Shown here: one piece after another, positions 8,440-19,156 of the stretch
Numbering within the stretch: the stretch's first letter is position 1
Layout of the letters: each line of letters opens with the position of its first letter
Assembly: GCA_964017145.1 (NCBI GenBank)
Contig: OZ024851.1
Coordinates: 2,108,001-2,172,000 of the forward strand
DNA from: Agrocybe praecox
Lineage: Eukaryota > Basidiomycota > Agaricomycetes > Agaricales > Agrocybaceae
Direction of reading: 5' to 3'
DNA: 64,000 nucleotides
Translations under genes and position numbers: made by a program
The notes under the pieces: generated by a model
What the model was told of the DNA's origin: nothing
Databases searched by the model: none
What the model saw: the letters and a program-made list of their open reading frames with translations, nothing else

Positions 8440-11104
8440 ATACATTCATGAGAGACCGTTTGAATGGTATTTGAAGTTTCACTTACCGCAAATTTTCGAG
8501 AGACATGAAACTAAGAGGCTCTGGGTCCAGGAGTTAGGATCAGCACCAAGGATGTTAAGCACGATGCGGGGCGTAAGTCGATCGTTCCCAGAACCAACAA
8601 TCATACCATCGCAAATGACGACGATGAGTTTGCGCTTGTCGTCATACTTCAATTGAGTGAGGGAGTCAATGGTCTTGTGCAGCGAGCTATCACCTTCAGG
8701 ATAGCATGGCACCTGGCAAGTAACGAACTTGTCGTGGTCCTCAGGAGCGCGAGCTGCACCAAAGTTGATGGATGCCAAGAATTTAAAACCGATGATGGCC
8801 ATCATGATCATGGACAACACGAGTAGAATATATTGGGCGAAAAGTCATCGAGGAGATTGTCGATTATTGACTTTGCCGACCAAGAATAAGTTGCGGCGGC
8901 AGACTTTCTGGCGAGCCAATACGGCCTTATCAATCTGGAGAGAATCCAACAGCTTTTTGATATCTTGGCCTGCATTGAACTTAAACAAGCTCAACACGTC
9001 GCCAGACATGAATTCAGCACTCGTGCCTGCTGGGGCTTGGATTCCATCAGGGGTTTTAACGGCAGATGGGCTGCTCAGTTCCTGATTTCTTTAGGGGTCA
9101 TTCCAAAAAACCCAACACGCGCTTGATACCTCATTTCGACCATTCGCTCGAAATACCAGTCAGGACGAGAGTCATTCGTGAATGCGCGGAAGTCGTGGTA
9201 TTGAGCATTGACGTCCGTGTTGTTCTTGGAGTCCAAGACAACATGGGGGCTGACTGATCCTGTAATGCCGTTGCAAAGTGCGCTGACCTACACACGACGA
9301 AGTCAAAAAAAAAAGCTCTAAAGGAGAAAAGGTGGATCTTACCTGGACAGGGAAGATAGCATCTGCGGACTCTCCACCGTATTTCAAGATTGATTTCCCA
9401 GGGACGACAGTAACGATGCGACTATGTGTGTGTGCAACTGAGGTCAGGTCGAAGACTTCTCCGCGAATAGAGGTATAAACATTATTGGGATTCAAAGCGA
9501 GAGAATGTGAGGCCAATTCCTGTGAGTTGAAGACGTGTTCCGTGGGACAAATGACAACACCGAGAACGGCAATAATAAAGACGGCAATGGCACAGACGAA
9601 CCAGATAATCATGTTAAGAGCGAATTTTTCGCGCCATGCTTGACGGACGTTGATGCGCTTCATCCTGCCAATATAAGTCAAGAAAGGCGATGGAATCCAC
9701 CATGTAAGGACCCAACACAAAGCTACCCAGCAACGGCGGGCAGAGCTTTCTTTAAGCACCTCGGTCGTCTCGCCTTCCTGTATTTCTCCGGGAAGTGCCT
9801 CCTTTTCCATTAAGCCTCTCTTGTCAGTATTCTGGAACATGTTGCATGAAGGCGCATAAGACTCGGAACCGAAGTGGGACATAGAATCATCCCGCTGGCT
9901 GGTGAACTTGCTGCGTGCATCGAAGTCGTCACTGCGTACGGATTTATTCTCTTCGTAATCGTCTTCATAAAGATCAGCTCTCTGGAATGGAGAAGCATTG
10001 GCTACGAGAGGAAGAGCCTGGTTGGAATTGGCATAGGCGTCAGAGTAATTGTTAGACCAAGCTCCATCCACCTCTTCATGGGGCGAACGGTAAGGAGCAT
10101 AAGGATCCTGAAGTCCCCGAGGATCGAGGCCAGCTTCCGCCTCAGCGTCCCTCAGACGATCCCTCTTCTGCTCGTCCATATCACGAGAGCGAAGTTGATC
10201 TTCAAACTTATGGAACGCTGCTTGAGACAAGAAGACCTAAAGAAATAATCTAAGAGAAATGTGACGCTGCTAAACAGGAAAGGGACTTACTTTATGTGCT
10301 CCAAGTACAAGATCCTTTTCACCCAGCCCGAACACAGTCCTCGCTTGCGCAATTACTTCTCTTTCATTGCCCTCTGTGACACCTCCTGCTTGCAAACCTT
10401 CCTTGTAACGTTCGCAGAACTCCTCGGGGGTCATATTAACCTCGAAGATATTGACGCAGTGTTTGGCAATTTCCGTTAAACCCACAGCCTTTACTTGACC
10501 CTTGACACTCCTGCCTTCCAGCTGGTTGGGCAGTTGCGAGTCGTTGGGGTTGATACAGAAAACATACCAAGGTTGGGTCTCCTCGATTGTCTTGAATAGG
10601 GTATCCAGAGCTGCCTTGAACTCGCCAGCTACACCTGGACTCGACGAAGAGAGCTGGCCGCCGCCGCCAGCAGCGGTTTCATCTTCATCTCGGTCTTTCT
10701 CTTCGATATCAGCATTTTCCTTGACGGCAGGTAGACGCTTGAGAGTATTCTTCCTTCTTGTCGAAGGAGCACGCATTGGTTTGACAGCCTGCTGAGCTGC
10801 AACAATGTTGTCTTCATTCCGTGGATGGGTTTAGGTTGCGATGGCTTTGGCAGAGAAAAGTCCTTTGACGAAAGGATTGACGGTACCGGACCCTTCGTGA
10901 CCATCGGCAGCACCTCGCGAGTCGTGGTAGGCAGATGAAGTCGAAGTTGATGGCATCCAAGTTACGGTCAAGGAATCCCTCGGCTGAGTAAGTAACGGGT
11001 CCATTATAATGATTGACGGTGAACGATGGGAACTGGGAACCCAGACCTGTCAACAGTACCGTGGTGTAGATGCCAGTGGGCGTTACATTATCGAGCTGAC
11101 TCAT
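8440..11104 (-). pseudogene. Class V chitin synthase with myosin-like motor, N-terminal to early catalytic part (fragment 1)
   Basis: Domains in order: end of the myosin-like motor (FPSFTVNHYNGPVTYSAEGF; ETQPWYVFCINPNDSQLPNQ; VFGLGEKDLVLGAHK then VFLSQAAFHKFEDQL), an acidic linker, two membrane helices (WVALCWVLTWWIPSPFLTYI; MIIWFVCAIAVFIIAVLGVV), a cytochrome b5-like fold (SIRGEVFDLTSVAHTHSRIV), and the beginning of the synthase ([70 protein letters not shown]). Damage: a frameshift near 10935 after NFDFI; TAA at 10831-10833 where Gln is expected (before THPRNED); loss of the second b5-like segment after MTPKEIRN; a TGA after NNRQSP; and a -1 shift near 8550 after GADPN. The N-terminal two thirds of the motor is absent. 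Such synthases deposit chitin at hyphal tips; this copy is dead. Confidence 0.9.
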
Positions 11105-11569
11105 GCGTAGAGATGAACTAGTAGATGTGCCATGTCATTGAAACAATGGCATAGCGCGAGAAATTGAGAATAGTTGAGAGAGAAATTGTTACTGGAGGGA
11201 TAAGATCTGAGAGTTGAAAATGATTGATGCAGATGATTGGTTGACCTAGATGGTGGCTTTAGACGTCTAAAACATCCGGCAGGCACAGACCTCAACTCAC
11301 CACTGGCTTGCCCAGGACTAACTTGAATTATGCATGTATTCTCTTTCATCTACCCCATCCTTCTAGATTTCACTTCAGTCCAATCCAATAGATAGCTTTG
11401 GGGCCTTGGAGCTTTGGCTTCAAGCTCACTTGATTCCATAGTAAGGGCGAGCAGTTTTAAGGGCTAGAACGGGTAACGGTTTATGTGAGTCTGATAAGAT
11501 AATTAGACAATTAAGTGATTTTCAACAAAGATTGACATACTAGGAAGATATTGGCCACCATGACGTGTT
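11105..11569. other. Stretch between the chitin synthase pseudogene and the first small gene
   Basis: An 82-codon minus-strand frame (11101-11349) abuts the synthase fragment but has no recognisable motor sequence. No gene, TIR or other repeat was identified. The left end of the putative Plavaka-associated region, if real, should lie here. Confidence 0.4.
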
Positions 11570-11587
11570 TGGCCAGGATCCTGGCCA
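11570..11587. repeat. 18-bp perfect palindrome, copy 1
   Basis: TGGCCAGGATCCTGGCCA, self-complementary over all 18 bases. It starts 77 bases before the ATG at 11647. Identical copies are at 12572-12589 and 14816-14833 and I saw none elsewhere in the window. It could be a protein-binding site (promoter or transposase subterminal site). Confidence 0.95.
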
Positions 11588-11646
11588 GCTCGCTTAAGTC
11601 GTCGTTGTGTCACACTTCATCGCAGACCTCATCGCTCAACCAAACC

Positions 11647-12461
11647 ATGGAGTTTGTAGGAATACAAATATCTTTTGCTCCATGTGAGTTTGATGATCTC
11701 AGTGGGATGACAAGAAGGTACAACAAATACCATTCATCGCTTTTCCCCTGCCCATCTCCTTCTCTTGGAACGACGGGCGACATCTACCTATTTTCACAAA
11801 AATCCACTGTCAATATTCGTGTGTATTGGAAATGGGCGCTAGTATGGAAGGAGGTCCCAATGAGGAAGGATATAGTTGTTACCCACCCTCTTTTCCGCTC
11901 AGTCGAACTGTACCCTGGTGCTCATGGACCCGAATGGCTATTGAATCCAGGACCAGATCATTTCCCCATCGAAAGGTTCAGCTTCCATGTGTCTGCTAGC
12001 ACATACATAGCAAGAGTCCAAGCAGAATTCTATCAGGAGCGTTATGAAGCTGGACGACTTGGGCGAGGTGGAGCGGCATACCCAATAGATTTAACCAAGT
12101 AAGTCTTCTACTGCCTTCATAGTCTTTAAATCTCCCTGTTGATAGTGTAATTTGTCTTCAGGGATAGTGAAGATAATGAGCCCCAAGGTGATGCAGAAAA
12201 TCCAATAGATCTAACGAAGTAAGTCCTCTTCTGCCTTCATATTCTTCAAATTTTCTTGTTAATATTGTATAATCTATTTTCAGTGATCACGAAGATAATG
12301 GGAGCGGTGCAGAAAATTTGATAGATCTAACCCAGTAAGTCTCCTGCTTTATGTTTTCTAAATTCCTCTCTTGATGGTGCATTGACGGTGCATGATTTAT
12401 TTTTAGGGATAGTGAAGATGATGAGATCATGGAAGATGTCTCAATTTGCGGAAGTGCATAG
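11647..12461 (+). CDS. Unknown protein with a C-terminal array of three SUMO-interaction-like motifs
   Basis: I do not recognise the N-terminal domain. From ATG 11647 the frame runs MEFVGIQISFAP.. through a region with VYWKWALVWKEVP and HPLFRSVELYPGAHGPEWLL to GRLGRGGAAYPIDLTK. Three short downstream exons follow at about 12162-12218, 12284-12334 and 12417-12461, joined by GT-AG introns. They encode near-repeats of PIDLT(K/N/Q) followed by an acidic tail: YPIDLTK-DSEDNE, NPIDLTN-DHEDN, NLIDLTQ-DSEDDE, and then a stop. A hydrophobic-Ile-Asp-Leu-Thr core followed by acidic/Ser residues is the shape of SUMO-interaction motifs in SUMO-targeted ligases and PIAS proteins. The exon-plus-intron unit (about 110-120 bases) is tandemly duplicated. 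A further intron may lie around 11684-11750. It lies upstream of, and on the same strand as, the Plavaka transposase. Binding to SUMO is inferred, not shown. Confidence 0.6.
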
Positions 12462-12571
12462 TTCACACATAGTTGGTACATATCTTGTAGTTGTAATTAC
12501 CGTATTGTCAAGTTTTTACTATGTAAAAGACGAGTTGCAACAAATTTAGATGAGTTGCAACAAATTGAGAA

Positions 12572-12589
12572 TGGCCAGGATCCTGGCCA
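12572..12589. repeat. 18-bp perfect palindrome, copy 2
   Basis: Same TGGCCAGGATCCTGGCCA, located 98 bases before the ATG at 12687 and 111 bases after the previous stop codon. It is preceded by two near-repeats of GAGTTGCAACAAATT. Confidence 0.95.
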
Positions 12590-12686
12590 AGCACAGCCAC
12601 AACTACACATTTTCGCCTAAATTTCATAGTCCACGACTCTGCATTAAGGTAGTTGGTTGTTCTTGTTTTTAAACAATCACATTACT

Positions 12687-13416
12687 ATGGACGCTCAGCA
12701 AGGCCAAGAAGCCAAGCAGCTTGCATGCTCTGATGACCATATCTTGGACTCCACAAAAATATCTATAAAGGAGTCTTTTCATCTCTCTGGGCTTTGTCAA
12801 ATGTCTTTGGCGACTGTGACGGTATGTTTTGTGGTACAAAAAACTCAAAAATTGTCTGGGCAGCTACTGAGGACATTTTCAGATCCCAAGCATTAAGCAG
12901 TCCTCGAGTATTGATATCGAACTCCTGCCACCTCTTTGGTCTTTGCAAGACAATACGAACATCGAAGGCCACCTTGCGCTACTGAGAATTTCGGACGCAA
13001 CCGAATCTTCTCATGCTCAATCCCCTTTCCACCATCTAGATCCGTTGGGTCTTGATCTTTTCAATCATCAGCTACACAGGTGCAATGAGCAGCAGATCCA
13101 AGAATTGTCGGAACAGATCCAAGCACCAACCAATCAGTCTTCCTCCATTTTTCCTTCGACTTCCTCGTTGTTTTCTCCGAACCTTACTTTTCCATCTTCC
13201 AATGCATTAACTGAATCACCATCTTCCAGCATATCAACTCCACCACTTTCCAACACGACACCTCCAGTAAATTGGCTTGAACTTTCAGGCGCCCGTTACA
13301 CTTTCGACTCTCAATCTGAAGCACCACCTTTTACGCCAATTATCTTTGCCAACTCAGAAAGTATAGATTGGGAGGATAAAGATTGGAGCTATTGGGACCA
13401 ATTTGCGAGCAAGTAA
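12687..13416 (+). CDS. Unknown Ser/Thr/Pro-rich protein
   Basis: Two exons. The first begins MDAQQGQEAKQLACSDDHIL and ends LATVT before gtatgt near 12823; the second starts after ttttcag near 12880 (IPSIKQSSSIDIELLPPLWS) and stays open to TAA at 13414-13416. About 225 residues. The middle is low-complexity (PTNQSSSIFPSTSSLFSPNL and similar), and the acidic, aromatic tail ends SESIDWEDKDWSYWDQFASK. No membrane segment, signal peptide or known catalytic motif is visible; such a disordered body with an acidic-aromatic end could be a transcriptional activator, but that is a guess. It follows palindrome copy 2 and is co-oriented with its neighbours and the Plavaka transposase. Confidence 0.55.
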
Positions 13417-13568
13417 CTGGCTATATACATAGTTCTTGTTTCTATTTTTTTTAAATAAAAAAGCAGTACTTCACGTTGACTTCACGTCGCCATCACATGA
13501 CCTTTGTAGTGTCGAAAATTGAAATGCCAACTCACATTTTACATATCATCACATCCACATTCTAAAAA

Positions 13569-14674
13569 ATGCCTCCAAAGAAATATATGCAAACACTTTC
13601 TAAATATCCTGCAGAAGTTATCGAATCTTCAGTTTACTATGAAAGGTCGTCTTATGACAGGTCGTCTCCAGTGAGTCTCTATTTCAAGAACATTTAAAGT
13701 GACTTATGGCTGGTTCTGGCTGTACTAGGAGCTTGGGCTTCTTACGCCTGCCATATTAGATGCTGGATTAGCTGGTAACAAGTATACCCCACAGGACCTA
13801 ACTGCCAAGCCATCTACGTTGAGTGGGTCTGGTGACTTTAAATTAGGTCTGAGCCAAGGCACCACCTCGACGCTTATTGCTCTTTCAACCCCTGGCTCTC
13901 CTCCTTCAATCCAACTTGCCATATCCCTTCAAGCTAATAGTCAACTCATGAATGAGACACAGGCAAGTTTTGTTTTGCCTTGATCACTGCTAAATTTACA
14001 TTTTTATACTACAAATAGGATGTGCGATATGGCAAAAAAAATGAAAAGTTCAGCGAATCCAAACACCGTCAAGACTGTATTGATCCCTTCGCCTCGATAT
14101 GCTGCTTATGCAATGTTGGCAGTGCACCGGATTTATGCTGCTCATGCGAATGTCCTGCATGTTTATGCAAGGGATGCGCTGAGGAACAGAGACGATTGGA
14201 TGAACAGGTTCAATCAATGAGTCTACCGTTTAACTCTTCTGAGGTAGCCTGGGACATTCTTGGTTGTGGGCAGCCTCAGCTTTCGTATGCTTCAACCCAC
14301 GTAAGTCATGGCACTGTTTGGCATTGTCTTTTTGTATGAAAACTTGTTTTTTTTATGTCTTTTTTTAGGCTCCAGCTTCGCTTCATAAAGAAATGTTGCA
14401 AGCGTCCTCTTCCATAATTCCCACATGCCCAGATGCTTCCCAGGTTGTGGAAGCTAATTGTCCAGATTTTCAACCCGTCACTCACACTTCTGCTAAACGA
14501 AAGCGAGCGCTTAGTGACTTGGATGTAGAAGAGTTAAAGAAATGTTTTGCTGTTAATAACGAGAATTATCTACTTATTAACGAGCAAATTACAAATTTGA
14601 GTGAGGCGCGTGATTCTCTCTTTGAGGAGCAGAAGTACCTTTTCAACAAATTAATTAAAAAAATACCTCTTTAA
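13569..14674 (+). CDS. Unknown protein with a central cysteine cluster
   Basis: Four exons give about 320 residues beginning MPPKKYMQTLSKYPAEVIES. Exon 1 ends at gtgagt near 13674; exon 2 (ELGLLTPAILDAGLAG..) ends at a GC donor (acacag/gcaagt, intron 13963-14018); exon 3 carries the cluster CIDPFASICCLCNVGSAPDL then CCSCECPACLCKGCAEEQ, eleven Cys in about 35 residues, likely a zinc-binding module; exon 4 follows a tttttag acceptor near 14369, has a basic AKRKRAL patch (possible nuclear signal) and a leucine-rich, coiled-coil-like end to TAA at 14672-14674. I do not recognise the family. The cluster, the nuclear-like signal and the position suggest a DNA- or protein-binding accessory of the adjacent Plavaka element, but this is inference. 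Confidence 0.6.
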
Positions 14675-15803
14675 TAAAGCTGTAGAGTAGTCTATTTACG
14701 ATGTAGATCTAATACTACCAGTTTCCATCCCAGTGCCCAGCATAATTCTCTTTCACACCAAGACAGTTGGGTTGACGCGACTTAATGGAGATCATGTGAT
14801 CATGTGCATTGTCAATGGCCAGGATCCTGGCCAGGTATATTCGTCGTATATTTGATAAACTAATTTGCTTCATTGCATTATAATCTCTACTCTATATTTC
14901 TAATATCCACGCAACTTCGTTACACAATAGCATTCCATATGAGAGTAGCTCCTAAAAGCCTCTTTACGATCAACACTCAAGAACGCAAGCAGGACATTGG
15001 TTCACTGGCACATTGCGCTAGTGGCGCAGCACGCTGCTGCATAGAACTTGCCATGGAATATTCCTGAGAATCTACTTACGTTAAAAACTTGGGCTTGCTT
15101 GCACTCCATGGTCTGATTTTTAACATTATTAACCAACATGTCAGAACGCACCTCAAAATATGTATGTCTGGACAAGAAATGTGTGTCCCCTTTCTTGAGT
15201 TTTGTAACGTTTCCCAACTAACATTGATCATAATAGCTTTCATGGATTTCCGCTATCCTGTTGACAACATTGGTCACACAGCAGTCTGGACTCAGAATAG
15301 AACCCAAGTTGGACTGCATGATGAGGAATTATTGGTAGCGCTAAGAAAAATCCAGAGAGGAAAAAGGCGTAATATAGGTTTGTTCATTTTTCTATCTTGG
15401 AAGTCGTTACCATTGATTCTTATGGATGACAGTAAATGTTATATGCAGTGCTCAAGATAAAATAGCAAGAACTTATGATTATCTCCTACACCGTGCGTAT
15501 AGCGCTTGATTATTTTTATTCTATACGCATTAATTCAGCTTCATATAGGATGCGCAAAATGGATGGCCAGGAGTGGAACAAATGTAGAACTCCCATTTAT
15601 TCTTATTGTAAAGACTACCCACTACGAGCTTGTGGACGACAAAAAATTGTAATTTTTAGGCTTTTTTCAATCATTTTTTTGCTACTCCAGTCTCGCTACT
15701 TGACAACAGCTCTTTTTGGAGTTATTTATACCACTCTCACCGTGTTTGCTGTCTTTTTCCCAGGAGAAACAGTGTATATCTTCTGTCCTTTCTTTTCATT
15801 GTC
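14675..15803 (+). other. Region upstream of the Plavaka transposase; possible small spliced gene
   Basis: Holds palindrome copy 3 and the tandem ATCATGTG ATCATGTG at about 14791-14806. A candidate tiny gene starts ATG 15139 (MSERTSKY) and could splice to an exon at 15240-15376 reading MDFRYPVDNIGHTAVWTQNR, but downstream intron phases do not resolve cleanly, giving about 65 residues at best. Another frame holding MRKMDGQEWNKC (15550-15650) also lacks a clear partner. Nothing here is recognisable by family. Confidence 0.3.
14816..14833. repeat. 18-bp perfect palindrome, copy 3
   Basis: TGGCCAGGATCCTGGCCA again, 142 bases after the stop of the Cys-cluster gene and about 970 bases before the Plavaka transposase start. 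Confidence 0.95.
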
Positions 15804-18800
15804 ATGATGGATAACAACCATTACCAATGCCCAGTATGCTTTCGCATATTTCCTACAGCCAAAGGCATGACCTACCATCTGAAGCATTCATCTTGTCGAC
15901 ACTGGGGTGAGGGTAGAAGGGTAGAGCTGATGGGAAGGATGTACGGGACGATGGATAATTCCACACCAACACTTACGGCCTCTGAAGAAGACGAATCAGA
16001 CAATGAAACAGGCCATTTTCTATCCTTACAACCTCAGCATAATCCACCTCTTTTGGATGAAGAACCAATACATTTCAAAGCGCTCAAAAGGCTTTTACAA
16101 GATTTGGATGATATAGAAGACCCAGAGCTAGATCACTTTTTAGAAGTGGAAGAGGACGTTGAGATAGGAGAAGCAGGACCGGGACCTTCAACGCTTGCAA
16201 ATAGACAACAAAGAAGTAAAAGCAGAGAAGCAAGTGGTTTTGCGTCAGATGAGAATGAAGAGGGGGATGAAGATGCTAGAGTTTATGTGGATTTTGATGG
16301 TGCGGGAGAGGTGGTCGGCCGGGACGAGCAAGCACACAAAAAATGGCAGCAGCTATTTGCTTCGTATACATCCAAGGATAATAATCAACCAGATCAAGGA
16401 AATGCATACGCACCGTTTGCGAGTGAGATGGACTGGAGAATTGCTCGATGGGCGATTAAGGATGGAATTGGGCACAAATCACTTGATAGATTGCTGTCTA
16501 CACCGGGTGTATGTTTTTCTCTCTTTCCAATTCTACTTAAGTACTAATACCCCAAGTAGGTTCGGGATAAATTAGGAATCTCATATACTAATACAAGAAG
16601 TTTGCACCAGATCATTGATAACGATATACCAGATCGTGCGGGAACATGGAAGGTTGAGGATCTCTTCTTTCAGGATATTCCCAATATGGCCCATACAATA
16701 AGATATAGGGATCCTATTGATGCCATTCGTAGTCTTTTGGGCGATCCATCTCTTTCATCCAGCTTGGTTTACAAGCCACAGAAAATCTTCAAAACTGCGA
16801 GCAAGGAGGAGAGAATATATACAGAATTATGGACAGGACAGTGGTGGCATGCCGTCCAGGTAAGAACACATTCTGAAAATTCAAGTTTATGGCACTTATT
16901 TTGACACGTAGAGCAAGCTTCCTAAAGGCGCTACTATTGCACCAGTAATTATTGCGACAGATAAAACCCAGCTTACAAATTTCTCGGGTGGCAAAAGCGC
17001 GTATCCCGTTTACCTTACACTTGGAAATATCCCGAAATCTATTCGACGAAAACCATCAAAACGAGCATGTGTTTTAATTGCCTATCTTCCTTGCGACACA
17101 TCAACAAAATTAAAGGGTGCCGCATTGAAGAAGAAACAAGTTAGCATACGGAATCAATGTATCTTCCATGAAGCTATGCGCTTTGTACTTGGGCCCTTGA
17201 TTCAAGCAGGAAAAGAGGGCGTTCACATAACAAGTGGCAATGGAGACATCAGAAATGTATTTCCTATACTTGCATGCTATGTTGCCGACTTTCCCGAACA
17301 ATGCCTTGTAGCCTGCACAAAATACGGAACCTGTCCAAAATGTACTGCACCAGCAAAAGATCTTGAAAATTCGGAATTAGCCCCATTTCGTACCAAAAAG
17401 TGGACACTGGATGTGATTGCAGAAGCAAAAAGAACGTCCTCAAATGAGAATCAGTTCTACCAGAAATGCATGGTGCAAGATGTGTCAGGAAGCATTTACG
17501 ATCCTTTTTGGAAGGATTTTCCGTTCTGTGACATTCATAAAGCCATCACCCCCGATATTCTTCACCAGCTTTATCAAGGCGTCCTCAAGTATATAATCAA
17601 CTGGTGCCAAACGCTCATGAGCCCTGAAGAGCTTGATAAATGCTTACGAGCTCTTCCTCCTGCCTTTGGTGTGCGCCACTTCAAAAATGGATTTTCCGCT
17701 CTTAGCCAGATTTCTGGTCCTGAGCGAAAGAATATGGCTAAGGTACTACTTGGCTGTCTTGTTGGCATTGTTGCAAATGAAGGCATACGGGCAATCAGAG
17801 CTCTTTTGGACTTCACATATCTTGCGCAATATAAGTCCCATGACTCAGACACCCTTGGATATCTCGAAGATGCTCTAAACAGCTTTGAAAAACATAAGGA
17901 ATTCTTCATCAAAGTCGGTATTCGTCAAGATCTCAACATACCCAAATTCCACTCCTTACTCCACTATGTTGAGTCCATCAAGCTATTTGGAACAACAGAC
18001 AATTACAACACAGAAGCATTTGAACGCTTTCATATTGATTTTGCAAAGGAAGGATGGCGAGCATCAAACCGACGAGACGAATTTCCCCAGATGGTCAATT
18101 GGCTATCGCGACAGGAAAAGGTATCTATGTTTGATAACTACTTGGAATGGGTGGACTCCCAAAATGAACCTGCCAAAAGGCCCCCGACTAAACTGAAAGA
18201 GAAACCTATTATTAAAATCGCCAAATATCCTCCATACCCTGGACGCCCTATCACAGTAATCGAACAGAATCATGGAACTCGCTTATTCTCGCAGCACTTA
18301 AAGGAGTATATGAACAAATTTCTTACCAAGGGCTCCCGCACATCCAATACTAGCGCAAGGCTTTATAATCTTCCTTTTCAACATGTGGATTGTTTTACCC
18401 AGTTTAAATTTCATCCGAATAGTCTTGTTGACAACTATGATGGCCAGGATATTGAGGAAAATGACACCGTAAAAGCTATTCCTCCGTCACCACAGAATTT
18501 AAATGGACGCCATGATACAGTTATCATTAATATCCATGATGAAGCGCAGACTGTTGGTTTACAAGGTATAATTTTGGATTTATTTTGATTCCGAAGGTGC
18601 TAATTTTTACTAATTAAGGAACACGAGCTGCGAGAGTTCATTTGATTTTCAAGCTTCCACAAACTATTGACATTGGGCTAGGAAACCAAGAAGTGCCAAA
18701 AGAATGGCCAAGAGAAGAGCTGGCATACATTGAGCTGTTTGCTCCTTTCAACGGTGGACCAGACGAATCCAGTGGAATGTACTTGATAAGGAAAATGGCC

Positions 18801-18980
18801 CAGCCAACATTTCAAATTATTCCACTTAGCTCTATACGCCAGAGCTGTATGCTTATACCCAGATTTTCTGACCGTTCTTGTGGTAATTTAACCATTACAT
18901 CTGAGACAGCATTAGATATTGTACCTATATTTTTGTTAAATAACTGGCAGAGTGCTTACGCCTATCAGACATTGTATTAG
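15804..18980 (+). mobile_element. Plavaka (CACTA-like) DNA transposase, apparently intact
   Basis: Plavaka elements are basidiomycete-expanded DNA transposons distantly related to CACTA/EnSpm; the protein is nuclear and excises and reinserts the element. Four exons: 15804-16509, about 16561-16860, about 16913-18566 and about 18619-18980. The N-terminus has a C2H2-like finger (CPVCFRIF..MTYHLKHSSC). The core reads KLPKGATIAPVIIATDKTQL (first catalytic Asp likely in ATDKTQ), SIRRKPSKRACVLIAYLPC, GNGDIRNVFPILACYVADFP, YGTCPKC, ITPDILHQLYQGV (second acidic residue), HSLLHYVESIKLFGTTDNYN and TEAFERFHIDFAKEGWRASN (third). After the last intron the usual tail follows (ELAYIELFAPFNG; IIPLSSIRQSCMLIP). 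Every intron is GT-AG and I see no stop or frameshift, so the copy may be active. Its terminal repeats were not located with confidence. Confidence 0.9.
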
Positions 18981-19082
18981 ACATGTATACTATAAATAAT
19001 GATTCACGTCATGGTTCTATGTCCAAATCATAATAGTTGTATACCCTTTAGGAATATTACAGCATCCTCAGAGTTAAGAATG

Positions 19083-19156
19083 CTACTCAGGGTGTGTCAG
19101 GGTGTACTGAGGCTACTCAGGGCGTATCAGGGTGTACTGAGGCTACTCAGGGCACC
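19083..19156. repeat. Tandem decamer repeats downstream of the Plavaka gene
   Basis: Two and a half 30-base units, each made of three related 10-mers: CTACTCAGGG, TGTGTCAGGG or CGTATCAGGG, and TGTACTGAGG. The 10-base period equals about one helical turn. Placed about 100 bases after the transposase stop, they look like subterminal transposase-binding repeats. No matching inverted set was found on the left side. Confidence 0.75.

Noticed and set aside
1..11104. A functional multi-domain fusion protein linking STAND, chitin synthase and kinesin
   Set aside because: Frameshifts, stops and missing catalytic regions occur in each part, so no continuous product is possible.
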